Shown here piece after piece: positions 42,063 through 51,376 of a DNA stretch of 64,000 nt. The notes beneath the pieces are model-generated. The model was not told the DNA's origin. It did not search any database and was given only the letters and a program-made list of their open reading frames with translations. The position numbers and the translations under genes are program-made. Positions within the stretch are counted from its first letter, which is position 1. Each line of letters begins with the position of its first letter. Where the stretch lies: the NCBI GenBank assembly GCA_910577555.1, contig CAJTLF010000007.1, forward strand, positions 1 to 64,000. Reading direction: 5' to 3'. The DNA is from an uncultured Christensenella sp. (GTDB lineage: Bacteria; Bacillota; Clostridia; Christensenellales; Borkfalkiaceae).

Positions 42063-43363
42063 TATTTATCTCCTTTTTTGCGAAGTTCAGCCTTCGTCTT
42101 GCGTATTGCCTGAATTAAAGGACGCTTAGCGGGGCAGATATATTCGCACGCGCCGCACTCTATGCAGTAAGCCACGTTGCCCATCTTCGCCGCGGTTTCG
42201 TAATCGCCCGCCGCGGAATAGAACGCCGTGTTCATAGGCATAAGGTGCATGGGGCAAACGTCCGCGCACATGCCGCAGTTAAGGCAGGGGGTAGGCTCTT
42301 TTGCCGCCGCTTCCTTTTCATCGAGTAAAAGTACCGCCGAAGTGGTCTTGTGGGTATACTGGTCGTAGTTTGCAATTGCAACGCCCGTCATAGGTCCGCC
42401 GAGAACAGCTTTTTTCGGTGCGGAACTTTCGCCGCCGCAGTAATCGATTATAGCGGAAACGGGAGTGCCGACTTTAACCCAAAGGTTTTTGGGCTGAGCC
42501 ACGGCTTTACCCGAAACGGTCAAAACCCGCTCGTAAAGGGGCTTGCCAAGCTCTACGGCTTCGCATACCGCGTAGCAGGTTGCAACGTTCTGTACTACGA
42601 CGCCAACGTCCGCAGGGAGCTTGCCGAGACCTACCTTGCGTCCCGTAGTTACGTAGATAAGCTGCTTTTCGCCGCCCATAGGGTATTGCTTGCGCAGTTT
42701 TACGACCTTTATATCTTCGTAAGGTTCGAAAGCGGCTATCGCGTCGGGCTTGTTGGTTTCTATGCCGATAATAATCTGCTCAACGCCCAACGCTTTGGCG
42801 AGAAGTCTTGCGCCGCGCGCTATTTCGTCCGTCTTTTCAACCATAAGACGGTGGTCGCAGGTAAGGTAAGGCTCGCACTCCGCGCCGTTTACGATAAGAG
42901 CCGAAACGGGGGTTTTGGGCGAAACTTTAACCGCCGTGGGGAAGCCCGCTCCGCCTAAACCTACTATGCCGCAGTCGCAAACGCGCTGTTTGATTTCTTC
43001 GGGAGTGGGGTCGCCGAGCGCGGGGAAAGTGAATTTTTCTCCGCTGCCGTTGGATTTTATGGTTATAAAAGTTTCCGCCGCGCCGCTTGCACCTATATCT
43101 TCGGCAATGCTTTCAACCACGCCCGCGACGCTCGCGAACACGTTGGAAGAGATTGCCCCGTCGGCTTTGGCGATTATTTCGCCTTCTTTTACGGCTTGTC
43201 CGACTTCCACGCAGGGAATTGCGGGCTTGCCGAGCGACTGTAAAACGGAAACGGCTACTTTTTCCACGGCGGGCATAACTTCAAGGGGGGAAGAGCTTGC
43301 AAGGCTTTTCTGTCCCTTGGGGTGAATGCCGCCGAAGTAGTATTTTCCACTAACTGCTTTCAA
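42062..43363 (-). CDS. rnfC: Rnf complex subunit C, NADH-binding
   Basis: 433 residues. GIVGLGGAGFPTAVK is the NADH/FMN loop, followed by SLBB region, then two [4Fe-4S] motifs CLNCGMCADVCP and CIECGACEYICP near the C-terminus. It reduces NAD+ on the cytoplasmic side. Start is TTG 43363 with GGAGGT seven bases upstream. The Gx transporter gene ends 53 bases before it, so it is probably first cistron after that. Confidence 0.95.
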   Translation of the reverse strand: MKAVSGKYYFGGIHPKGQKSLASSSPLEVMPAVEKVAVSVLQSLGKPAIPCVEVGQAVKEGEIIAKADGAISSNVFASVAGVVESIAEDIGASGAAETFITIKSNGSGEKFTFPALGDPTPEEIKQRVCDCGIVGLGGAGFPTAVKVSPKTPVSALIVNGAECEPYLTCDHRLMVEKTDEIARGARLLAKALGVEQIIIGIETNKPDAIAAFEPYEDIKVVKLRKQYPMGGEKQLIYVTTGRKVGLGKLPADVGVVVQNVATCYAVCEAVELGKPLYERVLTVSGKAVAQPKNLWVKVGTPVSAIIDYCGGESSAPKKAVLGGPMTGVAIANYDQYTHKTTSAVLLLDEKEAAAKEPTPCLNCGMCADVCPMHLMPMNTAFYSAAGDYETAAKMGNVAYCIECGACEYICPAKRPLIQAIRKTKAELRKKGDK

Positions 43364-43415
43364 ATTTGACCTCCATATTTTCGTAATATCGATAATTATG
43401 TGTAAAGCCGCTCTT

Positions 43416-43967
43416 TTACCCGAGCGACGAGTTACCCGTTTTTTTCTTTTTTTCGGTTATTATTTTCAGGAACGCGTTTTGCGGCACTCCCCTGAAAATG
43501 AGAAGTATCACGCCGCCCACTATTCCGCCCGAAAGTATGCCCAGAAGTATGAGATAGGGCATATATCCGAACATCAGAACGGAGCCGGAAAGGAACACGA
43601 ATACCACGTTCTGCGTTATGTTGTGCGCCACTGCGGCAACGATGGAAACCGCCGTTATGGAAATTCCGGGATAGACAAGATACAGTAACAGCGAAGAAAC
43701 CGCCATTGAAACCATACCGCCCGTAAACGAGTACAGCACCGCGGAAAAGTTGCCCGCGTATATCGCGCCGAGCACCGTACGCACGGCAACGATTATAAAC
43801 GCTTCCACGGGCGAATACATAACGAGAGCCGCAAACGAAAACACGTTTGCAATTCCCATTTTAGCCCCCGGAATAACAAGCGGCGGAAACAGGCTTTCTA
43901 TTATAAACGCGATAAGGCTCAACCCCGTCAACATGGCAAGCACAGCTATTTTTTTTGCCGCTCTCAT
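43416..43967 (-). CDS. Gx transporter family membrane protein (HepI-like)
   Basis: 183 residues, five to six membrane helices, with PPLVIPGAKMGIANVFSFAALVM and SFTGGMVSMAVSSLLLYL (landmarks of the Gx / COG4769 family, relatives of the ECF S-component fold and often next to rnf). ATG 43967 rather than the upstream start: TATAAT lies nine bases before it. Likely first gene of the rnf operon. Substrate unknown. Confidence 0.78.
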   Translation of the reverse strand: MRAAKKIAVLAMLTGLSLIAFIIESLFPPLVIPGAKMGIANVFSFAALVMYSPVEAFIIVAVRTVLGAIYAGNFSAVLYSFTGGMVSMAVSSLLLYLVYPGISITAVSIVAAVAHNITQNVVFVFLSGSVLMFGYMPYLILLGILSGGIVGGVILLIFRGVPQNAFLKIITEKKKKTGNSSLG

Positions 43968-43976
43968 AACGGTAAA

Positions 43977-44005
43977 ATTATACACTAAATTATATAATAA
44001 GTAAA
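43977..44005 (-). promoter_or_regulatory. promoter of the Gx-rnf operon
   Basis: Minus strand TTTACT (44000-44005), 17-base spacer, TATAAT (43977-43982), nine bases to ATG 43967. Confidence 0.65.
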
Positions 44006-44131
44006 TAGTAATAAGGGGGTGTTTTTGAAAAAAATAAATAATTTTTTACTTAATTCTCCGTTCGTCCCGTCGTCGGGAAAACGGCGCGGGTTTTAAAGGA
44101 GGTAACCTTGCCGCGCGACCCCGCGCAACGC

Positions 44132-44160
44132 TTGACAACGGACGCGGGGAAAGTTATAAT
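44132..44160 (+). promoter_or_regulatory. consensus promoter of the aminopeptidase gene
   Basis: TTGACA (44132-44137), 17 bases, TATAAT (44155-44160): a perfect sigma-A promoter. Leader of about 30 bases with AAAGGAG before ATG 44196. Confidence 0.92.
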
Positions 44161-44195
44161 ATTTACCGTATAACACTTTAAAGGAGTAAAATTTT

Positions 44196-45563
44196 ATGGA
44201 TTTGAAATATACCCGTAAAAACGTTTATAAAGACGCGGACGGCAAAGAGCTTGAAAAGATTTACGACTTTGCCGAAGGTTACAAAAAATTTCTCGACAGC
44301 TCCAAAACGGAGCGCGACGCCGCGGTAACGGCGAAAAAGCTTGCGGAAGAAAAGGGGTTCAAGCCCTTCTCTTTCTCCGAAAAATTAAAGGCGGGCGACA
44401 AGCGTTACTTTATCAACCGCCATAAAAACGTGTTCCTTATCAGCGTGGGCACGGAAGACGTGGCTAAAGACGGCGTGAGAATAATGGTCGCGCACGTGGA
44501 TTCGCCCCGTCTGGATTTGAAGCCCAACCCCATGTACGAAGAGTCCGGGCTGTGCTACCTTAAAACGCACTATTACGGCGGGATAAAGAAGTATCAGTGG
44601 ACGGCAATACCCCTTACGTTGCACGGCGTGGTAATGCTCCCCGGCGGCGAAAAGAAGGAAATTTGCGTCGGCGAAGACGAGAACGACCCTATTTTCTATA
44701 TCACAGACATTCTGCCCCATCTCGGCGCGGAGCAGGGCGCGAAAACTTTGGGTAAGGCTATCGACGGCGAGAGTCTGAACGCGGTTATCGGCGGACTTCC
44801 CGCAGTGGAAGACGAAGAAGACAAGGAAGCGGTAAAGACCGCCGTATTGAAGCTTTTAAACAAGAAGTACGGGCTTACGGAAGTGGATTTGCAGTGTTCG
44901 GAACTCTGCTTCGTTCCCGCAGGCAAGGCTCGCGACGTGGGCTTTGACGGGGCTTTAATCTCGGCTTACGGACACGACGACAAGGTATGTGCTTACCCCG
45001 AAATGCGCGCTATATTCGACTGCGAGTCCGCGCATACGCTGGTAGCCGTGTTCGCGGACAAGGAAGAAGTGGGCAGCGACGGAACTACGGGTATGCAGTC
45101 TAAGGTAATATCCGACGTAATCGAAACGATAGCGGCGTCTCTGGGCGCGAACCCCATCGAAGTGAGATATAATTCCAAGTGTATATCCGCGGACGTAACC
45201 GCGGCTTACGACCCCGCGTATTCTTCGGTATTCGAAAAGAGAAACACCACTTTCATAAGCTGTGGCGCGGCTGTTTCCAAATATACGGGCGCACGCGGCA
45301 AGAGTTCGACGAACGACGCGGACGCGGAGTATATGGGCTGGATACGCGACAAATTCGACGCGGACGGCGTATACTGGCAGACGGGCGAGCTTGGCGCGGT
45401 AGACGCGGGCGGCGGCGGCACTGTTGCGAAGTTTATTGCAAATCTCGGAATCGATACCGTAGACGTGGGCGTTCCCGTGCTTTCGATGCACGCGCCTTAC
45501 GAACTCATTTCCAAAGCGGACGTATATTCGCTGTACAAGGCTTGCCTTGCATTCTGTAAATAA
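44196..45563 (+). CDS. M18 family aminopeptidase
   Basis: 455 residues. Metal ligands in MVAHVDSPRLDLKP (His-x-Asp), ADKEEVGSDGTTGMQS (Glu-Glu region) and SADVTAAYDPA, and the C-terminal SMHAPYELISK. Removes acidic or neutral N-terminal residues; cytosolic with no signal. Single-gene unit with own promoter and terminator. Confidence 0.93.
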   Translation: MDLKYTRKNVYKDADGKELEKIYDFAEGYKKFLDSSKTERDAAVTAKKLAEEKGFKPFSFSEKLKAGDKRYFINRHKNVFLISVGTEDVAKDGVRIMVAHVDSPRLDLKPNPMYEESGLCYLKTHYYGGIKKYQWTAIPLTLHGVVMLPGGEKKEICVGEDENDPIFYITDILPHLGAEQGAKTLGKAIDGESLNAVIGGLPAVEDEEDKEAVKTAVLKLLNKKYGLTEVDLQCSELCFVPAGKARDVGFDGALISAYGHDDKVCAYPEMRAIFDCESAHTLVAVFADKEEVGSDGTTGMQSKVISDVIETIAASLGANPIEVRYNSKCISADVTAAYDPAYSSVFEKRNTTFISCGAAVSKYTGARGKSSTNDADAEYMGWIRDKFDADGVYWQTGELGAVDAGGGGTVAKFIANLGIDTVDVGVPVLSMHAPYELISKADVYSLYKACLAFCK

Positions 45564-45578
45564 TATTTAATCAAAAAT

Positions 45579-45615
45579 AACGCCCCCGAGCGGTTGCCGC
45601 TCGGGGGCGTTTTAT
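45579..45615. terminator. bidirectional terminator
   Basis: Fifteen-base perfect stem (45579-45593 with 45597-45611), loop TTG, T-run on the right and A-run on the left, between two convergent genes. Confidence 0.92.
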
Positions 45616-45621
45616 AAATCG

Positions 45622-46884
45622 TCAAGCTTTTGCTTTGGGTACTATGCTGTATACGTTTTTAAGAACCTGTCTTACGAAAGGTCTGTATTTGTAAGCCGCT
45701 GACTCGAAAAGCACGTAAACTCTGTCGCCCTTTACGCAAAGCCCTTCGGACATAGACGGAATGGAATAAGAGTTGCGCTTTACGGCGTTATCCACGAAGT
45801 ATACGCGCAGGTTGGTATCGCGGTAATTCGCTCCGCTGCTGGCAAAGTGGGCGTCGGCATATTCGAATCCGCCGTAGCCCTTTTCGTTTCCGTCCGCGTC
45901 GGTATATTTAAAATCTTTGTAAAGCTTGCTGTTAGCTTCTTTTGAAATTTCGCTCCAATCGTAGTAGAGAATATTGGAGTTTTTAAGTCCGTAGCTCTGC
46001 GAGAGCGTCAGTCCCGTCTTGGTGCGTGCAAAGCCCTGAATTTCGTCGGTTATCGAAAAAATCTTCTGTATCTTGGGCACGCGCGATTTTTCGAGTACGC
46101 TATCGGTTGACGACAGCGTTTCAAGCCCGTATTTGTTGGTGCTTAAAGTGGAAATTCTGTATTCGTATACGAAAGCGGTGTTTTTGTCGCCGTTGTTGGT
46201 CGTGACGTGGTGTTTTTGCGCGGTGGGGTAGTTGCCGTCGCGGTAGAACTCGCCAACGTACAGCCTGTCGTTATAATAGCTGGAGTTGCTTGCGTCTCCG
46301 TCGTCGTTGTAAAAATAGCAGAAAGACGCGTTGCAGTTGGCGGCAAAGGACGCGGTGAATTTAATCTCGCCGTTGTTTTCAGCCGCTTTAATCAAATCGT
46401 AAGCGATATTGTCTTTGGCGGAGCTGCCCGTTTTAGCCACGAAAACGGTGTCGTCTGAAACTACCCAAAGGGTGTAGCCGTTCGTTGCCACGCCGCCCGC
46501 GTGTCCCGTATAGTCGCTTCCGTCTGTATTTTTAAGCGAAACGAAGCCTACGTAACCGGTGTCGTCGCCCATTACGTAAATGCGCGACGCGCCTTCTTTC
46601 ATATACGCGCTTATAAAAAAGTATTCCTGATAGGCTGTTTTCTGCTTGCCGTTTTCGTCGAGTACGGGGTTGCCGTTTTCGTCTTTAACGTCGTACTCGC
46701 CCTTGAAGTTGCCCATACCCTGCGGGCAGGCGCCTTCGTCAAGCCCCGGTATTTCGAATTCCATTCTGAAATCGTTGAAATTCTTGTATTTGTCGCCCCA
46801 GAACCATATCGTTATGAATATGCTGAGAAACACTATAACTGTAAATATTACTGTTGCGGTTATAAATAATTTTTTGTGTTTCAT
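45622..46884 (-). CDS. secreted beta-propeller-like protein, unknown
   Basis: 420 residues. N-terminal signal anchor (residues 7-28), then an extracytoplasmic body with recurring propeller-like blades: FKGEYD..FFISAYM, HAGGVATNGYTLWVVSDDTVFV, YNDRLYVGEFYRDGNY, IQGFARTKTGLTLSQSYG and SMSEGLCVKGDRVYVLFES. No catalytic motif seen. RBS AAGGTATCTT before ATG 46884 and TATAAT about 60 bases upstream. Confidence 0.7.
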   Translation of the reverse strand: MKHKKLFITATVIFTVIVFLSIFITIWFWGDKYKNFNDFRMEFEIPGLDEGACPQGMGNFKGEYDVKDENGNPVLDENGKQKTAYQEYFFISAYMKEGASRIYVMGDDTGYVGFVSLKNTDGSDYTGHAGGVATNGYTLWVVSDDTVFVAKTGSSAKDNIAYDLIKAAENNGEIKFTASFAANCNASFCYFYNDDGDASNSSYYNDRLYVGEFYRDGNYPTAQKHHVTTNNGDKNTAFVYEYRISTLSTNKYGLETLSSTDSVLEKSRVPKIQKIFSITDEIQGFARTKTGLTLSQSYGLKNSNILYYDWSEISKEANSKLYKDFKYTDADGNEKGYGGFEYADAHFASSGANYRDTNLRVYFVDNAVKRNSYSIPSMSEGLCVKGDRVYVLFESAAYKYRPFVRQVLKNVYSIVPKAKA

Positions 46885-47045
46885 AAGATACCTTATTTAA
46901 AAGTAGACGCCTTTGCGGAAAAATATACCGCCCGACGATTTTATTATAGTTTATCAAAAAAATATTGAAAAAGCAAATAATAAGAGCAGGCATTTTATAT
47001 ATACTGATAGTAAATCGGGGCTGTAAATTTATAAACCCGCTATTA

Positions 47046-47074
47046 TTGACAAAAAATTTGTAATATGATAAAAT
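47046..47074 (+). promoter_or_regulatory. promoter of the second DegV gene
   Basis: TTGACA (47046-47051), 17-base spacer, TAAAAT (47069-47074). Confidence 0.8.
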
Positions 47075-47126
47075 GATAAACGGAACTTTTTTCAAGGTTC
47101 TTTAAAAACAACGGAGAAGTAAGAAA

Positions 47127-48005
47127 TTGAGCGTATTTTTATGTGATTCAAACTGCGAGCTTTGGCATACCAGGCTTGAGGAACTCAACGTTGATTATAT
47201 ATCCATGCCTTACTGTTACGGCAACGAAGAATATTATTATGATTTGGGCAAGCATACGGACTTTAATAAGTTTTATTCTGCCGTCCGCGGCGGAACTATT
47301 CCTAAGACTATGGCGTTGAATCCCGAAAACTATAAGGACATTTTAACCCCCTATTTTCAGGCGGGCGAGGACGTGCTGTACGTAAGCTTTTCGCACGCAA
47401 TGAGCGGAACCTTCGCACAGCTCGATAAAGCTCTCGAAGAGCTTAAACGGGAATTTCCCGAAAGAAAATGCACCGTTTTCAATACCAATTCCATTTCGCT
47501 CGGCGCGGGAATACAGGTGGAAGCGGCTGCCGAAATGAAGAAAAACGGCGCGTCAGACGAAGAAATTCTTGAATTTTTAAAGACTTTTACGGACAGGGTT
47601 GCCGTATATTTCGTTGTCGACGACCTTATGCACTTAAAGCGCGGCGGCAGACTTTCCGCGGGCGCGGCGGTTGCAGGCACTATTTTAAGTTTAAAACCCA
47701 TGCTCACGATAGATTCCAACGGCGGACTTACCGTTTACGATAAAATTATGGGCAGAAAAAAGGCAGTTCGCAAGCTTGCGGACAAGGTCTGCGAAGAGCT
47801 TACGGGCGTTGAATACAGCGTTTACGTAATCGACGCGGATTGCAAGGATGACGGCGACGCGCTTGCCGAAATGATATCCGCGCGCCGTGCAGACGCTAAA
47901 ATCGTAAGGCAGACGGTAGGTCCCGTAATAGGTTCGCACTGCGGTCCGGGAACTATCGGCGTAATTTTTATTGCGGATAAGCGTCCCGTCGCTTTGGAAA
48001 AATAA
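47127..48005 (+). CDS. DegV-family protein, second copy
   Basis: 292 residues. YVSFSHAMSGTFAQLDKAL, DLMHLKRGGRLSAGAAVAG and SHCGPGTIGVIF are the family landmarks, matching the 28904-29845 gene part by part but clearly diverged. Likely FakB-type fatty acid binding protein. Start TTG 47127 with GGAG 10 bases upstream. Leads a three-gene unit with the two GNAT-like genes (2-base gap). Confidence 0.9.
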   Translation: MSVFLCDSNCELWHTRLEELNVDYISMPYCYGNEEYYYDLGKHTDFNKFYSAVRGGTIPKTMALNPENYKDILTPYFQAGEDVLYVSFSHAMSGTFAQLDKALEELKREFPERKCTVFNTNSISLGAGIQVEAAAEMKKNGASDEEILEFLKTFTDRVAVYFVVDDLMHLKRGGRLSAGAAVAGTILSLKPMLTIDSNGGLTVYDKIMGRKKAVRKLADKVCEELTGVEYSVYVIDADCKDDGDALAEMISARRADAKIVRQTVGPVIGSHCGPGTIGVIFIADKRPVALEK

Positions 48006-48007
48006 TT

Positions 48008-49141
48008 ATGATAGAAGTAAAACAAATCTCTTCCAAACGGGACAAAAAGAAGTTTTTCAAGTTCGTTATAGACCTTTATAAGGGAAACGCTCACGCCGCG
48101 CCCAACTTATATATGGACGAATTTGCGGAATTCGACCCCGAGAAGAACGACGCGTTCCGCTTTGCCGACTGCAAGATGTTTCTCGCCTATAAAGACGGTA
48201 AGCTTGCGGGCAGGGTAGCGGGAATATGGCACAGGGGAGTGAACGAAAAGTTCGGCTATAAGCAGTTGCGGTTTACCCGTTTCGACGTTATAGACGACTT
48301 CGAAGTTACGAAAGCTCTCTTTGACGAGCTTTACAAGTGGGCTAAAGAGTTGGGTATGGAAGAAATTATCGGACCGATGAGCTTTTCCGACCTTAACGAA
48401 GAAGGTATGCTTATAGACGGGTTCGATAAGGACGCGATGTATATCGAAATATACAACCACCCTTACTACGTAGAGCATATGGAAAAGCTTGGGGCGTATA
48501 AGGTAGTGGACTGGAACTGCTACCGCATACCCGTTCCCGAAAAGCACGACGAAAGATTGCAGCGGTTGAGCGATAAAATAATGCAGAGAAACGGTTACGA
48601 ACTTCTGGACGTAGCCTATCTTCTCAAGCACGATAAGCCCAAGCTCAGCAAATATATAATGCAGTGTATGGACGTTTTAGACGAAGCGTTCGAAGACTTG
48701 TACGGCGTAAGCCCTTTAAGCGAAAAGCAGAAAAAGCGCATGATGGACACCATTTATCAGGTTCTCGTACCCGACCTTGCCGGAGTAGTTTTAAAGGACG
48801 GCAAAGTGGTTGCGTACGGCTTTATGATGCCTTCAATGACCAAGGTTCTGCAAAAAGCCAGGGGTAGCATTATACCCCGCGCGCTGTTTGCTTATATAAA
48901 CGCAATGACGCACGTGGAAGTGGCGGATATGATGAGTATCGGCGTTGCGAAGGAACACGCAAATCAGGGCGTGCCTGCAATTATAATGAACGCCTGCCTT
49001 AAAGGACTTATTAAAAACGGCGTAAAGTTTATGGAAACGGGTCCCGAGCTGGAAAGCAACCACAACGTTCAGAATTTATGGAAAAATTATAATCCCGAGC
49101 TGGTTAAACGCCGCCGTTGCTGGGGATTGAGAGTGAACTAA
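48008..49141 (+). CDS. GNAT-like N-acetyltransferase, first of tandem pair
   Basis: 377 residues. Recognisable landmarks DEFAEFDPEKNDAFRF, GRVAGIWHRGVNEKFGYK, IIGPMSFSDLNEEGMLIDGF and YNHPYYVEHMEKLGAYK occur in long GNAT-like proteins of Clostridia whose substrate is unknown. About two thirds identical by eye with its neighbour, so the pair arose by duplication. Confidence 0.75.
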   Translation: MIEVKQISSKRDKKKFFKFVIDLYKGNAHAAPNLYMDEFAEFDPEKNDAFRFADCKMFLAYKDGKLAGRVAGIWHRGVNEKFGYKQLRFTRFDVIDDFEVTKALFDELYKWAKELGMEEIIGPMSFSDLNEEGMLIDGFDKDAMYIEIYNHPYYVEHMEKLGAYKVVDWNCYRIPVPEKHDERLQRLSDKIMQRNGYELLDVAYLLKHDKPKLSKYIMQCMDVLDEAFEDLYGVSPLSEKQKKRMMDTIYQVLVPDLAGVVLKDGKVVAYGFMMPSMTKVLQKARGSIIPRALFAYINAMTHVEVADMMSIGVAKEHANQGVPAIIMNACLKGLIKNGVKFMETGPELESNHNVQNLWKNYNPELVKRRRCWGLRVN

Positions 49142-49144
49142 TTT

Positions 49145-50296
49145 ATGATAGAAGTTAAACAAATCCGGTCTAAAAAAGACAAGAAGAAATTTTTTAAATT
49201 TCTTATCGATATGTACAAAGATAATCCGTACGCCGTTCCCAATCTGTATACGGACGAGTTTGCGGAATTCGACCCGGAAAAGAACGACGCGTTCCGTTTT
49301 GCCGAGTGCAAAATGTTTCTCGCGTATAAAGACGGGAAAATCGCCGGCAGGATTGCCGGCATCTGGCACCGCGGTGCCAACGAGAAATTCGGCTTAAAGC
49401 AATTGCGGTTTACCCGTTTTGACGTAATAGACGATTTCGAGGTTACCAAAGCTCTGTTTGCCGAACTTTTCAAGTGGGCTAAAGAGCTGGGAATGGAAGA
49501 AATTATCGGACCGATAAGCTTCTCCGACCTTAACGAAGAAGGTATGCTTATCGACGGATTCGATAAGGACAGCACCTATATAGAGATATACAATCACCCT
49601 TACTACGTAGAGCATATGGAACGGCTCGGGGCGTATAAGGTGGTGGATTGGCACTGTCTGCGCATTGCCGTACCCGAAAAGGACGAAAGGTTAGAGCGGC
49701 TTGCAAATGCCATTGCAAAGCGGAATGGTTATACCGTTCTCGACGTAAAGTGGTATCTTCGCCATAACAAAAAGAAACTCAGCGAATATATTATGCAGTG
49801 CCTTGACGTTCTTGACGAAGCGTACGCGCCGCTTTACGGTACGAGTCCCATAAACAAAAAACAGAAAGAGCGGGAGATGAGAACCATTTACCAGATTCTT
49901 CTGCCCGAGCTTGCCGCCGTTATTTTAAAGGACGACAAGGTTATTGCTTACGGCTTTATGATGCCTTCCATCAACGAAGTGTTGCGAAAAGGCCGCGGAA
50001 GCGTGTTTCCGCGCGGAATTATCCCATATATAAAGGCGATGACGCACGTGGAAGTGGCGGATATGATGAGTATCGGCATAACCAAAGAGCATAATAACAA
50101 GGGCGCGGTTGCGCTCATACTCAACTCAAGCTTGCAGGGACTTACCAAGCTTGGAGTTAAGTATCTTGAAACGGGACCCATGCTCGAGCATAATACCCAC
50201 ATACAGAACCTGTGGAAAAATTACAATCCCGAGCTTGTCAAACGCCGCCGTTGCTGGGGGCTTAAGGTTGACGACTACGACCCCGATAAACTGTAA
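49145..50296 (+). CDS. GNAT-like N-acetyltransferase, second of tandem pair
   Basis: 383 residues, starting three bases after the first copy. Same landmarks (DEFAEFDPEKNDAFRF, IIGPISFSDLNEEGMLIDGF, YNHPYYVEHMERLGAYK, NYNPELVKRRRCWGLKV). A slightly longer, acidic C-terminus. Terminator directly after. Confidence 0.75.
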   Translation: MIEVKQIRSKKDKKKFFKFLIDMYKDNPYAVPNLYTDEFAEFDPEKNDAFRFAECKMFLAYKDGKIAGRIAGIWHRGANEKFGLKQLRFTRFDVIDDFEVTKALFAELFKWAKELGMEEIIGPISFSDLNEEGMLIDGFDKDSTYIEIYNHPYYVEHMERLGAYKVVDWHCLRIAVPEKDERLERLANAIAKRNGYTVLDVKWYLRHNKKKLSEYIMQCLDVLDEAYAPLYGTSPINKKQKEREMRTIYQILLPELAAVILKDDKVIAYGFMMPSINEVLRKGRGSVFPRGIIPYIKAMTHVEVADMMSIGITKEHNNKGAVALILNSSLQGLTKLGVKYLETGPMLEHNTHIQNLWKNYNPELVKRRRCWGLKVDDYDPDKL

Positions 50297-50299
50297 TAA

Positions 50300-50329
50300 A
50301 AAGACCCGTTTGAAACGGGTCTTTTTTAA
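50300..50329 (+). terminator. terminator of the DegV-GNAT unit
   Basis: AAGACCCGTTTgaAACGGGTCTT hairpin followed by TTTTTT, a few bases after the second GNAT stop. Confidence 0.88.
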
Positions 50330-50342
50330 TAATTTAAAGGGG

Positions 50343-50699
50343 TTAAAAAATGTTTTTTAAAATCAAACCGAAAATAAACGTTGCGAACGCGCCTATAAAC
50401 GCGAGAAAAATTTTAAAAGTTATATCGCGCTGACGCTGTTTCGCCGTTCGTTTGTACGCAAAACCGCTCTCTTTAAGGTTAATAACGTACATTTTTTCTC
50501 CCTTCCGTTCGGATTGGATAAGGTCGAAATAGCCGTCGCATCTGAGCGCGGAGAGAATGTCGTCAAGCGACTGCAGCGTTATTTTATGCTTTGCGGGCAG
50601 TACCGACATTATATCGAGCGGGGAAACGAGACAGCCATCCGTGCCGTCGCAAAGGCTGTAAACCGCCGCCATTACGAGATTTTCGTTCTTGCTAAGCAT
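50343..50699 (-). CDS. winged-helix protein with C-terminal membrane helix (copy A)
   Basis: 118 residues. A helical winged-helix-like N-terminal part (about 1-70, LDDILSALRCDGYFDLIQSERKGEKMYVINL), then a basic stretch and one C-terminal membrane helix (about 92-115). Same layout as the next gene upstream, which it overlaps by eight bases. Unknown; a membrane-tethered regulator or adaptor. Confidence 0.65.
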   Translation of the reverse strand: MLSKNENLVMAAVYSLCDGTDGCLVSPLDIMSVLPAKHKITLQSLDDILSALRCDGYFDLIQSERKGEKMYVINLKESGFAYKRTAKQRQRDITFKIFLAFIGAFATFIFGLILKNIF

Positions 50700-51081
50700 A
50701 ATTTATAAGCGAGAAAATAAGGCAGACAATCATGCTTCCGAGTGCGCCGCCCGCAAAAGCCGCAAGGAAAGCAAGATTTTTTTTATCGTTTTTACGGTCG
50801 GTAAATTCTTTGGTCGCGCACTGTTTTCCGTCGTCAATTATAACCGTCGGCTCAACGTATTTTTTAAGCGGCGCAATGCAATACATATTGCCGCTCGAAT
50901 ATTTAACGTCGATATATCCCGCGTTCAACAGGTTTTTCAACGCCTTGTTAAGCTCGCCTTCACTGCGTTCGGTTCCGTCGGGGAAGGCGTCGAAAAGCTC
51001 TTCCCGCGAAAAAATAACGTAACGCCCCGTAGCCGCAAGCGAATAAATTTTATCGAGTATCGCGCTCAATAATCCGTCCAT
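50692..51081 (-). CDS. winged-helix protein with C-terminal membrane helix (copy B)
   Basis: 129 residues: LNKALKNLLNAGYIDVKYSSGNMYCIAPL is the wing-like part, followed by a linker and C-terminal helix FLAAFAGGALGSMIVCLIFSLI. Related in design to copy A, weakly in sequence. It follows the 85-residue membrane protein. Confidence 0.65.
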   Translation of the reverse strand: MDGLLSAILDKIYSLAATGRYVIFSREELFDAFPDGTERSEGELNKALKNLLNAGYIDVKYSSGNMYCIAPLKKYVEPTVIIDDGKQCATKEFTDRKNDKKNLAFLAAFAGGALGSMIVCLIFSLINYA

Positions 51082-51114
51082 ATCAATATTAATAATGGAC
51101 GAAAAAGGCAGATT

Positions 51115-51372
51115 TTATACCGCCGAATAAATAAGACCGCCGATAAACAGCGCGGCGGCGAGCGCAAGCACTGCGTATGCGGCGATATTTACGAACAGAA
51201 GAGCGGGTAATTTGTTCTTTTTTTTCTGCGCCGCGGAAAAGGAAAGCGCGGCTATCCCCAGCAATATGCTTGAAATAAGCGCGTAAACGCCCACAACGGT
51301 GAACGCCAGACCGAACGCTACGGCGGCGAGAACGCAACACGCTATCGAAATATAAAAATAAATTTTATCCAT
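51115..51372 (-). CDS. small membrane protein, unknown
   Basis: 85 residues with three short hydrophobic segments. It lies four bases after the rqcH stop and upstream of the two winged-helix genes, so one operon is likely. No family recognised. Confidence 0.55.
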   Translation of the reverse strand: MDKIYFYISIACCVLAAVAFGLAFTVVGVYALISSILLGIAALSFSAAQKKKNKLPALLFVNIAAYAVLALAAALFIGGLIYSAV

Positions 51373-51376
51373 AATT

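Noticed and set aside
44045..44160. Hairpin, perfect AAAGGAGGT and a 17-codon frame (TTG 44108) before the aminopeptidase promoter
   Set aside because: Too short and overlapping the promoter; noted as a possible leader peptide but not supported.
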